A stretch of DNA of 40,228 bases from assembly GCF_011045025.1 (NCBI RefSeq), contig NZ_JAAKZX010000076.1:1-40228 (forward strand). Direction: 5' to 3'. Within the stretch, counting starts at the first letter, position 1. Each line of letters begins with the position of its first letter. The notes below the pieces were generated by a model that searched no databases, was not told where the DNA came from, and saw nothing but the letters and a program-made list of their open reading frames with translations. Shown piece after piece: positions 1 to 8,454 of the stretch. This DNA comes from Streptomyces ureilyticus (lineage in GTDB: Bacteria > Actinomycetota > Actinomycetes > Streptomycetales > Streptomycetaceae). The translations under genes and the position numbers were made by a program.

Positions 1-10
1 TAAGAGACAG
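1..10. other. Probable residual Nextera/Tn5 adapter at contig end
   Basis: The first ten bases, TAAGAGACAG, are identical to the 3' end of the Tn5 mosaic-end adapter used in Nextera libraries, and sit exactly at the window edge. The likely explanation is untrimmed adapter at the end of a contig, so biological sequence would start at position 11 and the cluster may continue leftward outside this contig. A chance match is possible but unlikely at this exact position. Confidence 0.75.
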
Positions 11-114
11 ATCGAGGACTTCCGCCCGGCACTCCCCCCAGCCTCCGGCCGGGGGGACCCCCAGAGCACGCACCGAACGCCGCTCCTTCTTCCACGGAGA
101 TCCATCAGAAGCCC
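11..114. repeat. GC-rich hairpin of a kind frequent in Streptomyces
   Basis: Positions 33-39 (TCCCCCC) pair with 51-57 (GGGGGGA), with an inner GCC/GGC pair in the loop. The flanking sequence resembles a short hairpin repeat that I recall as common in Streptomyces genomes, between and inside genes. No gene is supported here. It lies just downstream of the leftward oxidoreductase gene and could act as its terminator, although it lacks a T tract. Confidence 0.4.
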
Positions 115-1227
115 CTAGTGGTTGGGAGCCGGTGCGAACAGCCCGGCCACTTCCGCCGCCGCCACGGCCGTGCGCAGTGCCCCGGCCGCGCGGTCCGGGC
201 CCGGGAGCCCGGGACCTACCGGCATGACGTTGAGCGTGGTGACGCCGGTCTCGGCGTACTGGGTCATCCGCTCGGCGATCCGCTCCCGCGGCCCGAGCAG
301 CGAGGTGGCGTCCAGGAATTCCGGCGGTACGGCGGCCATGGCGCCCGGGTAATCGCCGTTCAGGAACTTCTCCTGGACGACGCGGGCCTGGGGGCCGAAG
401 CCCATGCGCTCGGCGAGCTGGGTGTAGTGATTGTCCTCGCGGCCGCCCATGCCGCCGAGATACAGCGCGGCGTACCCACGCACGCGCCGGGCGCAGGCCC
501 GCCAGTCGGGGCCGGTCACCAGGGGGATACAGGGCGCTATGTCGAAGCCGGGGCCGTCCGGGCCGTCGGATGCGCCGAGCGTGCGGCCGGACTTCGCCAG
601 CCCCGCCCGCAGCGACTGAAGCTGCTTTTCCGCGTGCGCGGGGGAGAAGAACACCGGCAGCCAGCCGTCGGCGATCTCCCCCGTCAGCTCCAGGTTCTTC
701 GGGCCGAGGGCGGCCAGGTACACCGGGATGCGTTCGCGCGGGGATCGGATGGTCAGGGCGAGCGCCTTGCCCGGGCCGTCGGGTAGCGGGAGCGCGAAGT
801 GCTTTCCCTCGTACTCCAGGGGCTCGCGGCGCAGCGCGCGGCGCACCAGGTCGACGTATTCGCGTGTACGGCCCAGGGGTGCGGTGAACCTGACGCCGTG
901 CCAGCCCTCCGAGACCTGAGGGCCGGAGACGCCCAGACCGAGGCGGAGGCGGCCGCCGGAGAGGGTGTCGAGGGTGGCGGCGGTCATGGCCGTCATGGCG
1001 GCGGAGCGGGCGGGGATCTGCAGGACGGCGGTGCCGACGTCGATGCGGGTGGTGCGGGAGGCGATCCAGGACAGGACCGTCACAGCGTCCGAGCCGAATG
1101 CCTCGGAGACCCAGACCGCCGAGTAGCCGAGTTCCTCGGCGAGTTGGGCGAGAGCGACGTTGGAGGCGTCGTTGCCGCCGACCCAGTAGCCGAGATTGAG
1201 GCCGAGTCTCAGGGCGGGGGCGGTCAT
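115..1227 (-). CDS. LLM-class F420-dependent oxidoreductase
   Basis: This 370-residue protein belongs to the luciferase-like monooxygenase (LLM) superfamily, whose members oxidise or reduce small molecules with F420 or FMN in the cytoplasm. The N-terminal strand LGLNLGYWVGG, the segment ELGYSAVWVSE, GRLRLGLGVSG and the late IADGWLPVFFSP block follow the TIM-barrel F420 subgroup. The reading frame extends upstream, but ATG at 1225-1227 is preferred because a GGAG ribosome site lies about eight bases upstream and the family N-terminus starts there. It is the last gene of the leftward exporter operon, 50 bp after the permease. The substrate is unknown. A tailoring role on the lipopeptide or a precursor is possible but rests only on position. 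Confidence 0.85.
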   Translation of the reverse strand: MTAPALRLGLNLGYWVGGNDASNVALAQLAEELGYSAVWVSEAFGSDAVTVLSWIASRTTRIDVGTAVLQIPARSAAMTAMTAATLDTLSGGRLRLGLGVSGPQVSEGWHGVRFTAPLGRTREYVDLVRRALRREPLEYEGKHFALPLPDGPGKALALTIRSPRERIPVYLAALGPKNLELTGEIADGWLPVFFSPAHAEKQLQSLRAGLAKSGRTLGASDGPDGPGFDIAPCIPLVTGPDWRACARRVRGYAALYLGGMGGREDNHYTQLAERMGFGPQARVVQEKFLNGDYPGAMAAVPPEFLDATSLLGPRERIAERMTQYAETGVTTLNVMPVGPGLPGPDRAAGALRTAVAAAEVAGLFAPAPNH

Positions 1228-1277
1228 GAGTAACTCCTGTGCATGGGGCCCGCGTCGGGTTCGCGACACGGGTGCGG

Positions 1278-2189
1278 TCAGCGGTTCGTGCGGGTGCGGT
1301 AGCGCCACGTCGAGAGGGCGGTGAAGACGGCGATCAGGAGCACCGAGCAGGCCACGGTGTAGAGCGCGGGGTGCTGGGCGGGCCAGCCGTGCTGGGCGGG
1401 GAAGCGCGGTGGGGGCGTGTTGCCGAACAGCTTGCGCAGGGCGCCCGCGAGCGAGGTGATCGGGTTCCAGGCGGCGACGGTGGCCAGCGGCCCCGGGAGG
1501 CTGGTGCTGGAGACGTAGCCGGAGGAGATGAACGTCGCGGGGAACAGCCAGATCAGGCCGAGGCTGCTGGCCACCTGGGTGTTCGGGGCGAGGAGGGCGA
1601 CGAACACGCCGATCCACGCCATCGCGAACGCGAACAGCAGCACCAGCAGGATCCCGGCGGCAGCATGGAGGGGGCCGGTGTGCGGGCGCCAGCCCATCAA
1701 CAGGCCGCAGGCGGTGGTGACGGCGACGCTCACCACGCAGTTGGTCAGGTCGGAGGTCGTACGGCCGAGCAGCAGGGCGACCCGGGAGATCGGCAGGGTG
1801 CGGAACCGGTCGACCATCCCCTGCTCCAGGTCCCGGGCGAGCCCGACCGTGGTGAACGAGGTCGTGAAGGCCACCGTCTGGGCGATCAGCCCGGCCACCA
1901 GGTAGGAGCGGTAGGCCGAGCCGCCCAGGCTGTTGCCGAAGACGTACCCGATGAGCAGGGCGAACAGGACCGGCTCGAACAGGGAGGACACGAGCAGTCC
2001 CGGGCTGCGCCGCAGATGTAACAGGTTGCGTAGCGCCAGGTCGGCGCTCTCGGCAGCGACGCGGATCACGGGGTTGCGCCGGGGCCCGGCGGGGAGGGGA
2101 AGACGGGTGCCGCCGCCCGCTGCCGGGGCCCGGTTGCCTCCGGTGCCGGCCGCGGCAGCGGCGTCCGCGGTACGGACGGGGGTGCTCAT
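1278..2189 (-). CDS. ABC-2 type transporter permease (DrrB-like)
   Basis: This 303-residue membrane protein has an Ala/Gly/Pro-rich cytoplasmic N-terminus of about 50 residues, then roughly six hydrophobic segments beginning near LVSSLFEPVLFALLIGYVFG. The central GLARDLEQGMVDRFRTLPIS segment is characteristic of ABC-2 permeases of the DrrB family. The start ATG overlaps the end of the ATPase gene by four bases (2186-2189), so the two are translationally coupled. DrrAB pairs export antibiotics across the cytoplasmic membrane. The divergent position next to the lipopeptide operon suggests product export or self-resistance, which is an inference from context. Confidence 0.9.
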   Translation of the reverse strand: MSTPVRTADAAAAAGTGGNRAPAAGGGTRLPLPAGPRRNPVIRVAAESADLALRNLLHLRRSPGLLVSSLFEPVLFALLIGYVFGNSLGGSAYRSYLVAGLIAQTVAFTTSFTTVGLARDLEQGMVDRFRTLPISRVALLLGRTTSDLTNCVVSVAVTTACGLLMGWRPHTGPLHAAAGILLVLLFAFAMAWIGVFVALLAPNTQVASSLGLIWLFPATFISSGYVSSTSLPGPLATVAAWNPITSLAGALRKLFGNTPPPRFPAQHGWPAQHPALYTVACSVLLIAVFTALSTWRYRTRTNR

Positions 2190-3172
2190 CGCGTCCCTCC
2201 CGGCTGGGCCTCGGCCCGCGTCGCGCTCCCGGTCAGCCCGAGGAACACGTCGTCCAGGGTGGACCGGTTGAGGCCGATCTCCAGTACGTCCACGCCCTCC
2301 TCGTCCAGCGCCGCGAGCGCCCGTCCGAGCGCCGCCCTGCCGTCCGTCACGGCCGCCTCAACCCGGCGGGCCCGGCGGGCCCGGCGGTCGACGGTCGGTG
2401 TCGCGCCGGTCGCGCGGGCGGCGGCCCGGGTGGCGGGAGCGAGGTCGTGGTCCTCGGCGACGTACAGGACGAGGCGGTTGCCGGCCGTGGCCTTCAGCTC
2501 GTCGCTGGTGCCCTCGGCCACCACCCGGCCCTGGTCGATGACCGTGATCCGGTCGGCGAGGCGGTCGGCCTCCTCCAGATACTGGGTGGTGAGCAGGATG
2601 GTGGTGCCGTCGTCGACGAGTTCGCCGACCGCCTCCCAGGTGTCCAGCCTGCTCTCCGGGTCAAGACCGGTGGTGGGCTCGTCCAGGACGATCAGCGGCG
2701 GGGCGCCGATGAGGGCGGCGGCCAGATCGAGGCGGCGGCGCATGCCGCCGGAGTAGGTTCTGGCCGGGCGGCCGGCCGCGGCGGTGAGGCGGAAGCGGGA
2801 CAGCAGATCGTCGGCGACACGGCGCGCGGTGCGGCGGCCCAGCCCGCGCAGTTTCGCGATCAGATACAGATTCTCCGAACCGGTGAGCATGCCGTCGACC
2901 GTCGAATACTGGCCGGCCATTCCGATCGTGGCGCGTGCCTTCTCCGGCTCCGTCGCGACATTCCAGCCGTTCACGAAGGCATCTCCGACGTCCGGTCTGA
3001 GTAACGTTGTCAGGATTTTCACCAGAGTGGTTTTTCCCGCGCCATTGGGTCCCAGTAGAGCCATGACCTCTCCCGGGTGAACATTCAGTTCAACTCCGCG
3101 TAAGGCGTAGGTCTCCTGGTATTTCTTTTGTAAGTTCCGGATAAGGATGGCCGACGTGGCTGACGTATGCAC
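2186..3172 (-). CDS. ABC transporter ATP-binding protein (DrrA-like)
   Basis: This 328-residue ATPase has Walker A GPNGAGKT (residues 41-48), signature YSGGMRRR, Walker B LIVLDEPTTGLD and the switch-region sequence TTQYLEEAD. The C-terminal extension of about 100 residues ending near LDDVFLGLTG is typical of the DrrA/daunorubicin-resistance subfamily. The start is GTG at 3170-3172 with only a weak ribosome site. It powers the overlapping permease gene. Codons 14, 24 and 57 are TTA (3131-3133, 3101-3103, 3002-3004), the rare leucine codon read by the bldA tRNA in Streptomyces, so translation probably depends on bldA and on developmental stage. The first 60 codons are also more AT-rich than the rest. 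Confidence 0.93.
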   Translation of the reverse strand: MHTSATSAILIRNLQKKYQETYALRGVELNVHPGEVMALLGPNGAGKTTLVKILTTLLRPDVGDAFVNGWNVATEPEKARATIGMAGQYSTVDGMLTGSENLYLIAKLRGLGRRTARRVADDLLSRFRLTAAAGRPARTYSGGMRRRLDLAAALIGAPPLIVLDEPTTGLDPESRLDTWEAVGELVDDGTTILLTTQYLEEADRLADRITVIDQGRVVAEGTSDELKATAGNRLVLYVAEDHDLAPATRAAARATGATPTVDRRARRARRVEAAVTDGRAALGRALAALDEEGVDVLEIGLNRSTLDDVFLGLTGSATRAEAQPGGTR

Positions 3173-3311
3173 AAGTCCGTTCTACGTCGCGTGATGAGCT
3201 GCGTCGATCTATTCCAGGTCAAAGATCTTTTTGCGTTTGCTGGAGTTGATTTGCGTTTGCTTGAAGCTTTTCTGGTCGAATCGATAAGCGTGATCACTTA
3301 CAGTCGGTGCC
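3173..3311. promoter_or_regulatory. Divergent promoter region with spaced direct repeats
   Basis: This 139-bp gap separates the leftward exporter operon from the rightward lipopeptide operon and is clearly more AT-rich than the flanks. A 12-bp direct repeat TTTGCGTTTGCT occurs at 3230-3241 and 3250-3261, exactly 20 bp apart, just after a perfect 10-bp palindrome AAAGATCTTT at 3221-3230. TTGAAG (3261-3266) and GATAAG (3283-3288), 16 bp apart, are a weak candidate for a rightward -35/-10 pair. The repeats on nearly the same face of the helix could bind a regulator controlling both directions. No regulator gene is present in the window. Confidence 0.55.
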
Positions 3312-5069
3312 GTGCGAGAATTAATAACGTCGCTCAGGAAACGGGCAGTCGATACGCCCAACGATCCGGCCGCCTTCTTCATTTCTGGCTCCAGTGAACT
3401 CAACTGTGTCAGTCGAAACTATTCGGACCTCGATCTTCACGCCCGGCGCATAGCCGCGTGGCTCCAGGAGCGTTATAGCCCCGGTGACCGGGCGCTTCTG
3501 GTGTATTCGCCGGGACTCGAATTCGTCACCGCCTTCTTCGGCTGCGTCTACGCGGGCCTCATCGCGGTGCCCGCCCCGGTGCCCGCCCGCTCCGCACACC
3601 AGCACCGCCGTCTTGCGGCCATCACCCGGGACGCGGGCGTAAAGGTGCTCCTGACCCAGGAGGAGGACCGGGCGACCCTGGAGAAGTGGGCCGCCGACGC
3701 GGGCATCACGGGCCTTGCCTTCCATATGACGGACTCCGGCGACGGCGACCCTGCCGTCTGGTCCGAGCCCACGGTCTCGCCGGACACGGTGGCCCTGCTC
3801 CAGTACACGTCCGGATCGACCGGCGACCCCAAGGGAGTCGTGGTCAGCCACGGCAACCTGATGCTCAACGGGCAGCGCCTCTTCGACGCGGCCGGCGTGG
3901 GCGAGACGGGGCGCGCAGGGGGGTGGATTCCCCTGTATCACGACATGGGGCTGATCGGCCTCATGCTGCCCGGCATCCTGATCGGCCGGGGCTACGCGCA
4001 GCTGGACTCCCTGAGCTTCCTGCGCAATCCGTACCAATGGCTGCGGATGATGGACGCGCTCGACGTCAACATCACGTGCTCGCCCGACTTCGGATACGAC
4101 ATGTGCGTCCGCAGGGTCACCGACGAGCAGCTCGCCGAACTCGACCTGTCCCGTCTCACCGCCGCCGTGAACGGCTCCGAGCCGGTCCGGTCCGGCACCC
4201 TGGACCGCTTCCAGGAGCGTTTCGGTCCCGCGGGCTTCCGGCCCGAGTCGATGGCCCCGATGTACGGCCTGGCGGAGGCGACCCTGGTGGTCTCCGGCAT
4301 CGCCGGCCGGGAGCCGGTGCGGACATCGGTCGACGTGGCCGGTGCGGAGCGGGGAATCCTCGCCCCGGCCGCCGCCACGCAGCCCTCCCGCCCGCTCATC
4401 GGATGCGGGCCGGCCTGCGGCTCGGACGCGGTGATCGTGGACCCGGACACCGCGGAAGTCCTGCCCGACGGGCGCATTGGCGAGATCTGGCTCAGCGGCC
4501 CCTGCGTGACCGGGGGCTACTGGGGCAACGAGCAGGCCACGGAGGCCACCTTCCGCGCCCGTACGGCCGACGGCCGCGGACCGTTCCTGCGCACCGGCGA
4601 CCTCGGCGGATGGCTCGACGGCGACCTGTATATCACCGGCCGCCGCAAGGACGTCCTCGTCGTGCACGGGCGCAACTTGTACCCGCACGACATCGAGGAG
4701 GAACTCCGGGCCCAGCACGACGAGTTGGACGGGATGCTCGGCGCGGTGTTCATGGTCGGCGGTACCGACGGCGTGGACGCCGAACCCTCTATCGTCGCCG
4801 TCCACGAGATCCGGTGGCAGCCGGACGACGAACGCCTTGGCCCGCTCGCCGCCGCGATGAAGCAGACCATCGCCCGGGAGTTCGGCGTGCCGGTCGGCGC
4901 TGTCGCACTGGTCCGGCCGCGCTCGGTCCGCCGCACCACCAGCGGCAAGATCCAGCGCTCGGCGATGTGCGAGCTGTACGTCACGGGACAGCTGGCGCCT
5001 CTCTTCCTCAGCGAGGATCCGCTGCTGACGTCCGCGCTCGAAGACCGCCGGAGGGAGAGCGCGCGATGA
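3312..5069 (+). CDS. Fatty acyl-AMP ligase (FAAL)
   Basis: This 585-residue enzyme should activate a fatty acid as acyl-adenylate and load it on the free acyl carrier protein encoded three genes downstream. The adenylate-forming signature YTSGSTGDPKG starts at Tyr165, followed by PLYHDMGLIG, a hallmark of FAALs, then YGLAEATL and, near the C-terminus, RTGDLGGW, GRRKDVLVVHGRN and the lysine region TTSGKIQ. The start is GTG with no clear ribosome site. Codon 4 is TTA (3321-3323) and codon 5 is the rare ATA, implying bldA-dependent translation of the first gene of the assembly operon. The stop overlaps the next ATG by four bases (ATGA). DptE of the daptomycin pathway has the same role. Confidence 0.93.
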   Translation: MRELITSLRKRAVDTPNDPAAFFISGSSELNCVSRNYSDLDLHARRIAAWLQERYSPGDRALLVYSPGLEFVTAFFGCVYAGLIAVPAPVPARSAHQHRRLAAITRDAGVKVLLTQEEDRATLEKWAADAGITGLAFHMTDSGDGDPAVWSEPTVSPDTVALLQYTSGSTGDPKGVVVSHGNLMLNGQRLFDAAGVGETGRAGGWIPLYHDMGLIGLMLPGILIGRGYAQLDSLSFLRNPYQWLRMMDALDVNITCSPDFGYDMCVRRVTDEQLAELDLSRLTAAVNGSEPVRSGTLDRFQERFGPAGFRPESMAPMYGLAEATLVVSGIAGREPVRTSVDVAGAERGILAPAAATQPSRPLIGCGPACGSDAVIVDPDTAEVLPDGRIGEIWLSGPCVTGGYWGNEQATEATFRARTADGRGPFLRTGDLGGWLDGDLYITGRRKDVLVVHGRNLYPHDIEEELRAQHDELDGMLGAVFMVGGTDGVDAEPSIVAVHEIRWQPDDERLGPLAAAMKQTIAREFGVPVGAVALVRPRSVRRTTSGKIQRSAMCELYVTGQLAPLFLSEDPLLTSALEDRRRESAR

Positions 5070-6730
5070 CCACGGCCACCGAGCTCGAGGCCCTGCTCAC
5101 CGGATACGAGAACGGATCGGCGGACTTTGCGGACGACGCCTTCGCGCCCGGAGCGCTCGCCTCGCTCGACGAGGCCGAGGAGTTCCCCGCCCAGGCGGTC
5201 CGCGTCCTCGACGAGGCGGGGCTCGCCGCCCACTACGTCCTGACCGACGGGGTCGAACTCCCCGAGACCGTACGGCTGTTGCGTACGGTCTCCCGACGGG
5301 ACCTGACCGTGGCGATCGCCCACGGCAAGACATTCCTCGGAGCCGCCCCGACGTGGGTGGCCGGCACGCCGGAGCAGATCAGCGGGCTGGCCGAGCGCGT
5401 ACGCGCCGGGGACATCGTGTGCTGGGGGCTGACCGAACGCGGGCACGGGGCCGACCTGCTCGCCGGCGAGCTGACAGCGGTGGCCGACGACCCCGGCGGC
5501 TGGCGGCTGGCCGGCGAGAAGTGGCTCATCAACAACGCCGGCCGCTCCACCCTCGCCTGTGTCCTCGCCCGCACCGACCCGGCGGGCGGCGGGCGCGGCT
5601 TCAGCCTCTTCCTCGTCGACAAGGGGCAGCTGCCAGAGGGCAGTTGGCGTACCCTCCCCAAGGTCCGCACCCACGGCGTCCGCGGCGCCGACATCAGCGG
5701 GTTCGCCCTCGACGGTGCCCGGGTCCCCGCGGCCGCGCTCATCGGCGCGGAGGGCGACGGCATCCCGATCGTCCTCAAGTCCCTCCAGCTCACCCGTATC
5801 CTGGCCGGCGCGCTCTCCCTCGGCGCCGCCGACCACGCGCTGCGGCTGGCCCGGGACTTCGCCACCGGCCGCGAACTGTACGGCCGCCGACTGGCCGACG
5901 TCCCTCACGTACGGCGCGTCCTCGGCCGGGCCGCCACCTCCGCACTGCTCGCCGAGGCGGTGAGCCTGCTCGCCGCCCGCTCGGCACACTCCCTGCCCGG
6001 CGAGCTGAGCGTCGTCTCCCCGATCGCCAAGGCGTACGTCCCGAGCCTCACCCAGGAGACGCTCACCACCCTCGGTGAACTCCTCGGCGTACGCGGCTTC
6101 CTCACCTCCCCGCCCGGCAGTGGCTTCGCCAAGCTGGAACGCGATCACCGGATCTGCCCGGTCTTCGACGGCAGTACGGTGGTCAACCGAGCCGCCCTGC
6201 TCAACCAGCTGCCCCGCCTCGTACGGCAGTTGAGCCGCCACAGGGCCGACCTCGACGGCCTGCGGGCCGCCGCGGACCTCGGCGCTCCGCTGCCGCCCTG
6301 CGACCGGGACTGCCTCTCCCTGCTGTCCGTCACGGGATGCAGCGCCGTACAGGCCATGCCCGACACGGTGGACCGCATCCGATGTGAAGGCCCGCCGGAA
6401 CTGGCCGCGCTGACCACGCCCCTGCTCGACGAACTGACCCTGCTCGAAAAGGAGTCGGCCGCCTTCGTGCCGGTTGCGGGCGGCCTGCCCAGCACCGCCT
6501 TCGAGCTGGCCGAACGCTACGAGCGCGCCTACGCGGCCGCCGCCTGCCTCCTGCTGTGGCTGGAGAACCCGGGCCTGCGCACCGGGCCGCTGGGCGCCGA
6601 CGCGCTGTGGCCCAGAGCCTGCCTCACCGCCCTGCTCGGCGCCGACGACAATGCTGTCTCGGACGCCATGGCCGCCGTACTCCTCGACTGGAACGCCCCG
6701 GAGTTCACCCTCCTGGGAGGTACCGAGTGA
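5066..6730 (+). CDS. Acyl-CoA dehydrogenase-like protein 1 (lipid desaturation)
   Basis: This 554-residue protein has the acyl-CoA dehydrogenase fold in roughly residues 60-390 and a C-terminal extension of about 160 residues. Family landmarks are CWGLTERGHGADL (flavin/substrate loop), GEKWLINNAG, GVRGADISGFALDGARVP and RELYGRRLADVPHV. At the place where most family members have YEGT with the catalytic Glu, this protein has FDGS, so Asp368 occupies the position. The gene is translationally coupled to the ligase and to the second dehydrogenase. Similar paired long dehydrogenases next to a ligase and carrier protein occur in ramoplanin- and friulimicin-type clusters, where they introduce double bonds into the acyl tail. 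Here they probably act on acyl-ACP, by inference. Confidence 0.87.
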   Translation: MTTATELEALLTGYENGSADFADDAFAPGALASLDEAEEFPAQAVRVLDEAGLAAHYVLTDGVELPETVRLLRTVSRRDLTVAIAHGKTFLGAAPTWVAGTPEQISGLAERVRAGDIVCWGLTERGHGADLLAGELTAVADDPGGWRLAGEKWLINNAGRSTLACVLARTDPAGGGRGFSLFLVDKGQLPEGSWRTLPKVRTHGVRGADISGFALDGARVPAAALIGAEGDGIPIVLKSLQLTRILAGALSLGAADHALRLARDFATGRELYGRRLADVPHVRRVLGRAATSALLAEAVSLLAARSAHSLPGELSVVSPIAKAYVPSLTQETLTTLGELLGVRGFLTSPPGSGFAKLERDHRICPVFDGSTVVNRAALLNQLPRLVRQLSRHRADLDGLRAAADLGAPLPPCDRDCLSLLSVTGCSAVQAMPDTVDRIRCEGPPELAALTTPLLDELTLLEKESAAFVPVAGGLPSTAFELAERYERAYAAAACLLLWLENPGLRTGPLGADALWPRACLTALLGADDNAVSDAMAAVLLDWNAPEFTLLGGTE

Positions 6731-8454
6731 ACCCCCACACCCACGGAGCACCGGCCGAAGGCCTCGCCCCGAAGCGCGCCGACGAACTGGAACACCTGCT
6801 CGGCGCCCTCGGCGACCCCGCCAACCCCACCGGCGCCGCCGCGATCCTCGACGCCGACGAACGGGCCGAAATGCTCCCCGCCGGGGAGGCGCTGCTCCAC
6901 GACTACGGCCTGAACGCGGAGTTCGTGCCGCCCGAGCACGGCGGACGGCTCGACCGGGCCGACCACCTCGTCGAGGTCATGCGCGGCCTCTACCGCCGGG
7001 ACCCCGCCCTCGGCCTCGGCTACGGCGCCAGCTCGCTCATCGCGGGCGTCACGCTGTGGACGGCCGGGGACGCGGTGCAGACCGCGTTCGCCGCCCGGAC
7101 GCTGCTCGACGGCCGCCGTATCGCCGTCGCCTTCCACGAGCTGGCGCACGGCAACGACATGGCAGGCATGGAGTTAGCCGCGACCGCCGCGGCGGACGGC
7201 CTGCTGCTGAGCGGGCGCAAGGAAGTCGTCACCAACCTCCGGCGCGCGGACGCGCTGGTGGTGCTCGCCCGCAGCGACCCGCGACCGGGCCAGCGCAGCC
7301 ACTCCCTGGTGCTCGTCGACCGCGCGAGCGCCGACCCGGCCCGCCTGACCGACCTGCCGCGCTTCACCACCGTCGGCATGCGCGGCGTCCAGCTCGGCGG
7401 CATCGGTGTCGACGAGTTGCCGGTGCCCACCTCCGCGATCCTCGGCCCCGTCGGCTCGGGCCTGGAGAGCGCCCTGAAAGCCTTCCAGGTCACCCGCACG
7501 GTGCTGCCCGCCATGATGAGCGGCATCCTCGACACCGGACTGCGCATCGCCGTCGAACACTTGACGGAACGTCAGCTGTATGGCGGCCTGGCCACGGACC
7601 TGCCCTACGTCCGCTCGCAGCTGACCGACGTCTTCGCCGACCTGCTGCGCGCCGAGGCGTTCGGCGCCGTCGGCACCCGCGCGCTGCACCTGCTGCCGGG
7701 GCAGACGAGCGTGTACTCCTCGGCGGTGAAGTTCGAGGTGGCCCGGCTGCTCCTTCGGGCCATGGACCGGCTGGCGGAGCTGCTCGGCGCGCACTTCTAT
7801 CTGCGCCAGGGGCCGACCGCGCTGTTCCAGAAGCTGTTCCGCGATCTCGCCCCGGTCGGCTTCGGACACATCGCGCGCGCCGCCTGCCAGATGAGCCTGC
7901 TGCCCCAACTGCCGCTGCTGGCCCGGAGATCGTGGTCCAAGCCCGGTGCCGAGGCGCCCGGCGACCTGTACGCGCTCGGCGCCGCCCTGCCGCCGCTGCC
8001 GTTCGACAAGCTGGCCCTGCACGCTGCGGGCCGCGACGCCGTCGCCGGATCGCTGCACGCCCTGGCCGACGCGCCCTGGTCGCCCGAGCACGCCGACCTG
8101 CGTGCCGCCGTCGAGGCCGACCGGGCCGAGCTGATCGAACTCGCCGCCGAATGTGTCCCGTTGGCGCCGGTGGACCTCGGTGTCGACGCCCGCCCCGAGC
8201 ACTACGACCTCGTCACCCGGTACGTGCGCCTCCTGGCCCGCACCGCCTGTATCGAAGTCTGGCGGCACGCCGAACCCGGCACCTTCCTGGCCGGCCCCGC
8301 CTGGCTCCGCGCGGCCCTGCACCGCTCGGCGCCCGGCCCGCGCAAGCCCGGTCCGCTGCCCGGCCCGGTCGAGGACGCCCTCTTCACCGAGCTGTGTCAC
8401 CGGCGCGGCGACAGACGCTCGTTCGGACTGACCGGACGCGCGCTGACCGTCTGA
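6727..8454 (+). CDS. Acyl-CoA dehydrogenase-like protein 2 (lipid desaturation)
   Basis: This 575-residue paralogue of the previous protein starts at GTG 6727-6729, overlapping the upstream stop by four bases (GTGA); the reading frame is open further upstream but lies inside the neighbour. Landmarks are VAFHELAHGNDMAG, LLLSGRKEVVTNLRRAD, VGMRGVQLGGIGVDELPVP and RQLYGGLATDLPYVRSQL. The usual FALTEPGAGSD-type loop is replaced by FHELAHGND, and no YEGT-like catalytic Glu motif is visible in the matching region (RDLAPVGFGHI). It may therefore be a diverged dehydrogenase or a non-catalytic partner. Codon 150 is TTA (7174-7176), a second bldA marker in this operon. Confidence 0.83.
   Translation: MNPHTHGAPAEGLAPKRADELEHLLGALGDPANPTGAAAILDADERAEMLPAGEALLHDYGLNAEFVPPEHGGRLDRADHLVEVMRGLYRRDPALGLGYGASSLIAGVTLWTAGDAVQTAFAARTLLDGRRIAVAFHELAHGNDMAGMELAATAAADGLLLSGRKEVVTNLRRADALVVLARSDPRPGQRSHSLVLVDRASADPARLTDLPRFTTVGMRGVQLGGIGVDELPVPTSAILGPVGSGLESALKAFQVTRTVLPAMMSGILDTGLRIAVEHLTERQLYGGLATDLPYVRSQLTDVFADLLRAEAFGAVGTRALHLLPGQTSVYSSAVKFEVARLLLRAMDRLAELLGAHFYLRQGPTALFQKLFRDLAPVGFGHIARAACQMSLLPQLPLLARRSWSKPGAEAPGDLYALGAALPPLPFDKLALHAAGRDAVAGSLHALADAPWSPEHADLRAAVEADRAELIELAAECVPLAPVDLGVDARPEHYDLVTRYVRLLARTACIEVWRHAEPGTFLAGPAWLRAALHRSAPGPRKPGPLPGPVEDALFTELCHRRGDRRSFGLTGRALTV

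Noticed and set aside
1228..1617. N-terminal extension of the LLM oxidoreductase
   Set aside because: It is Arg/Pro-rich, lies inside the permease gene, and ATG 1225-1227 has a good ribosome site and the family N-terminus.
3686..5065. Open frame running upstream of the first dehydrogenase through the ligase gene
   Set aside because: The upstream part is an Arg/Pro-rich shadow of the ligase. The real start is ATG 5066, which overlaps the ligase stop by four bases.
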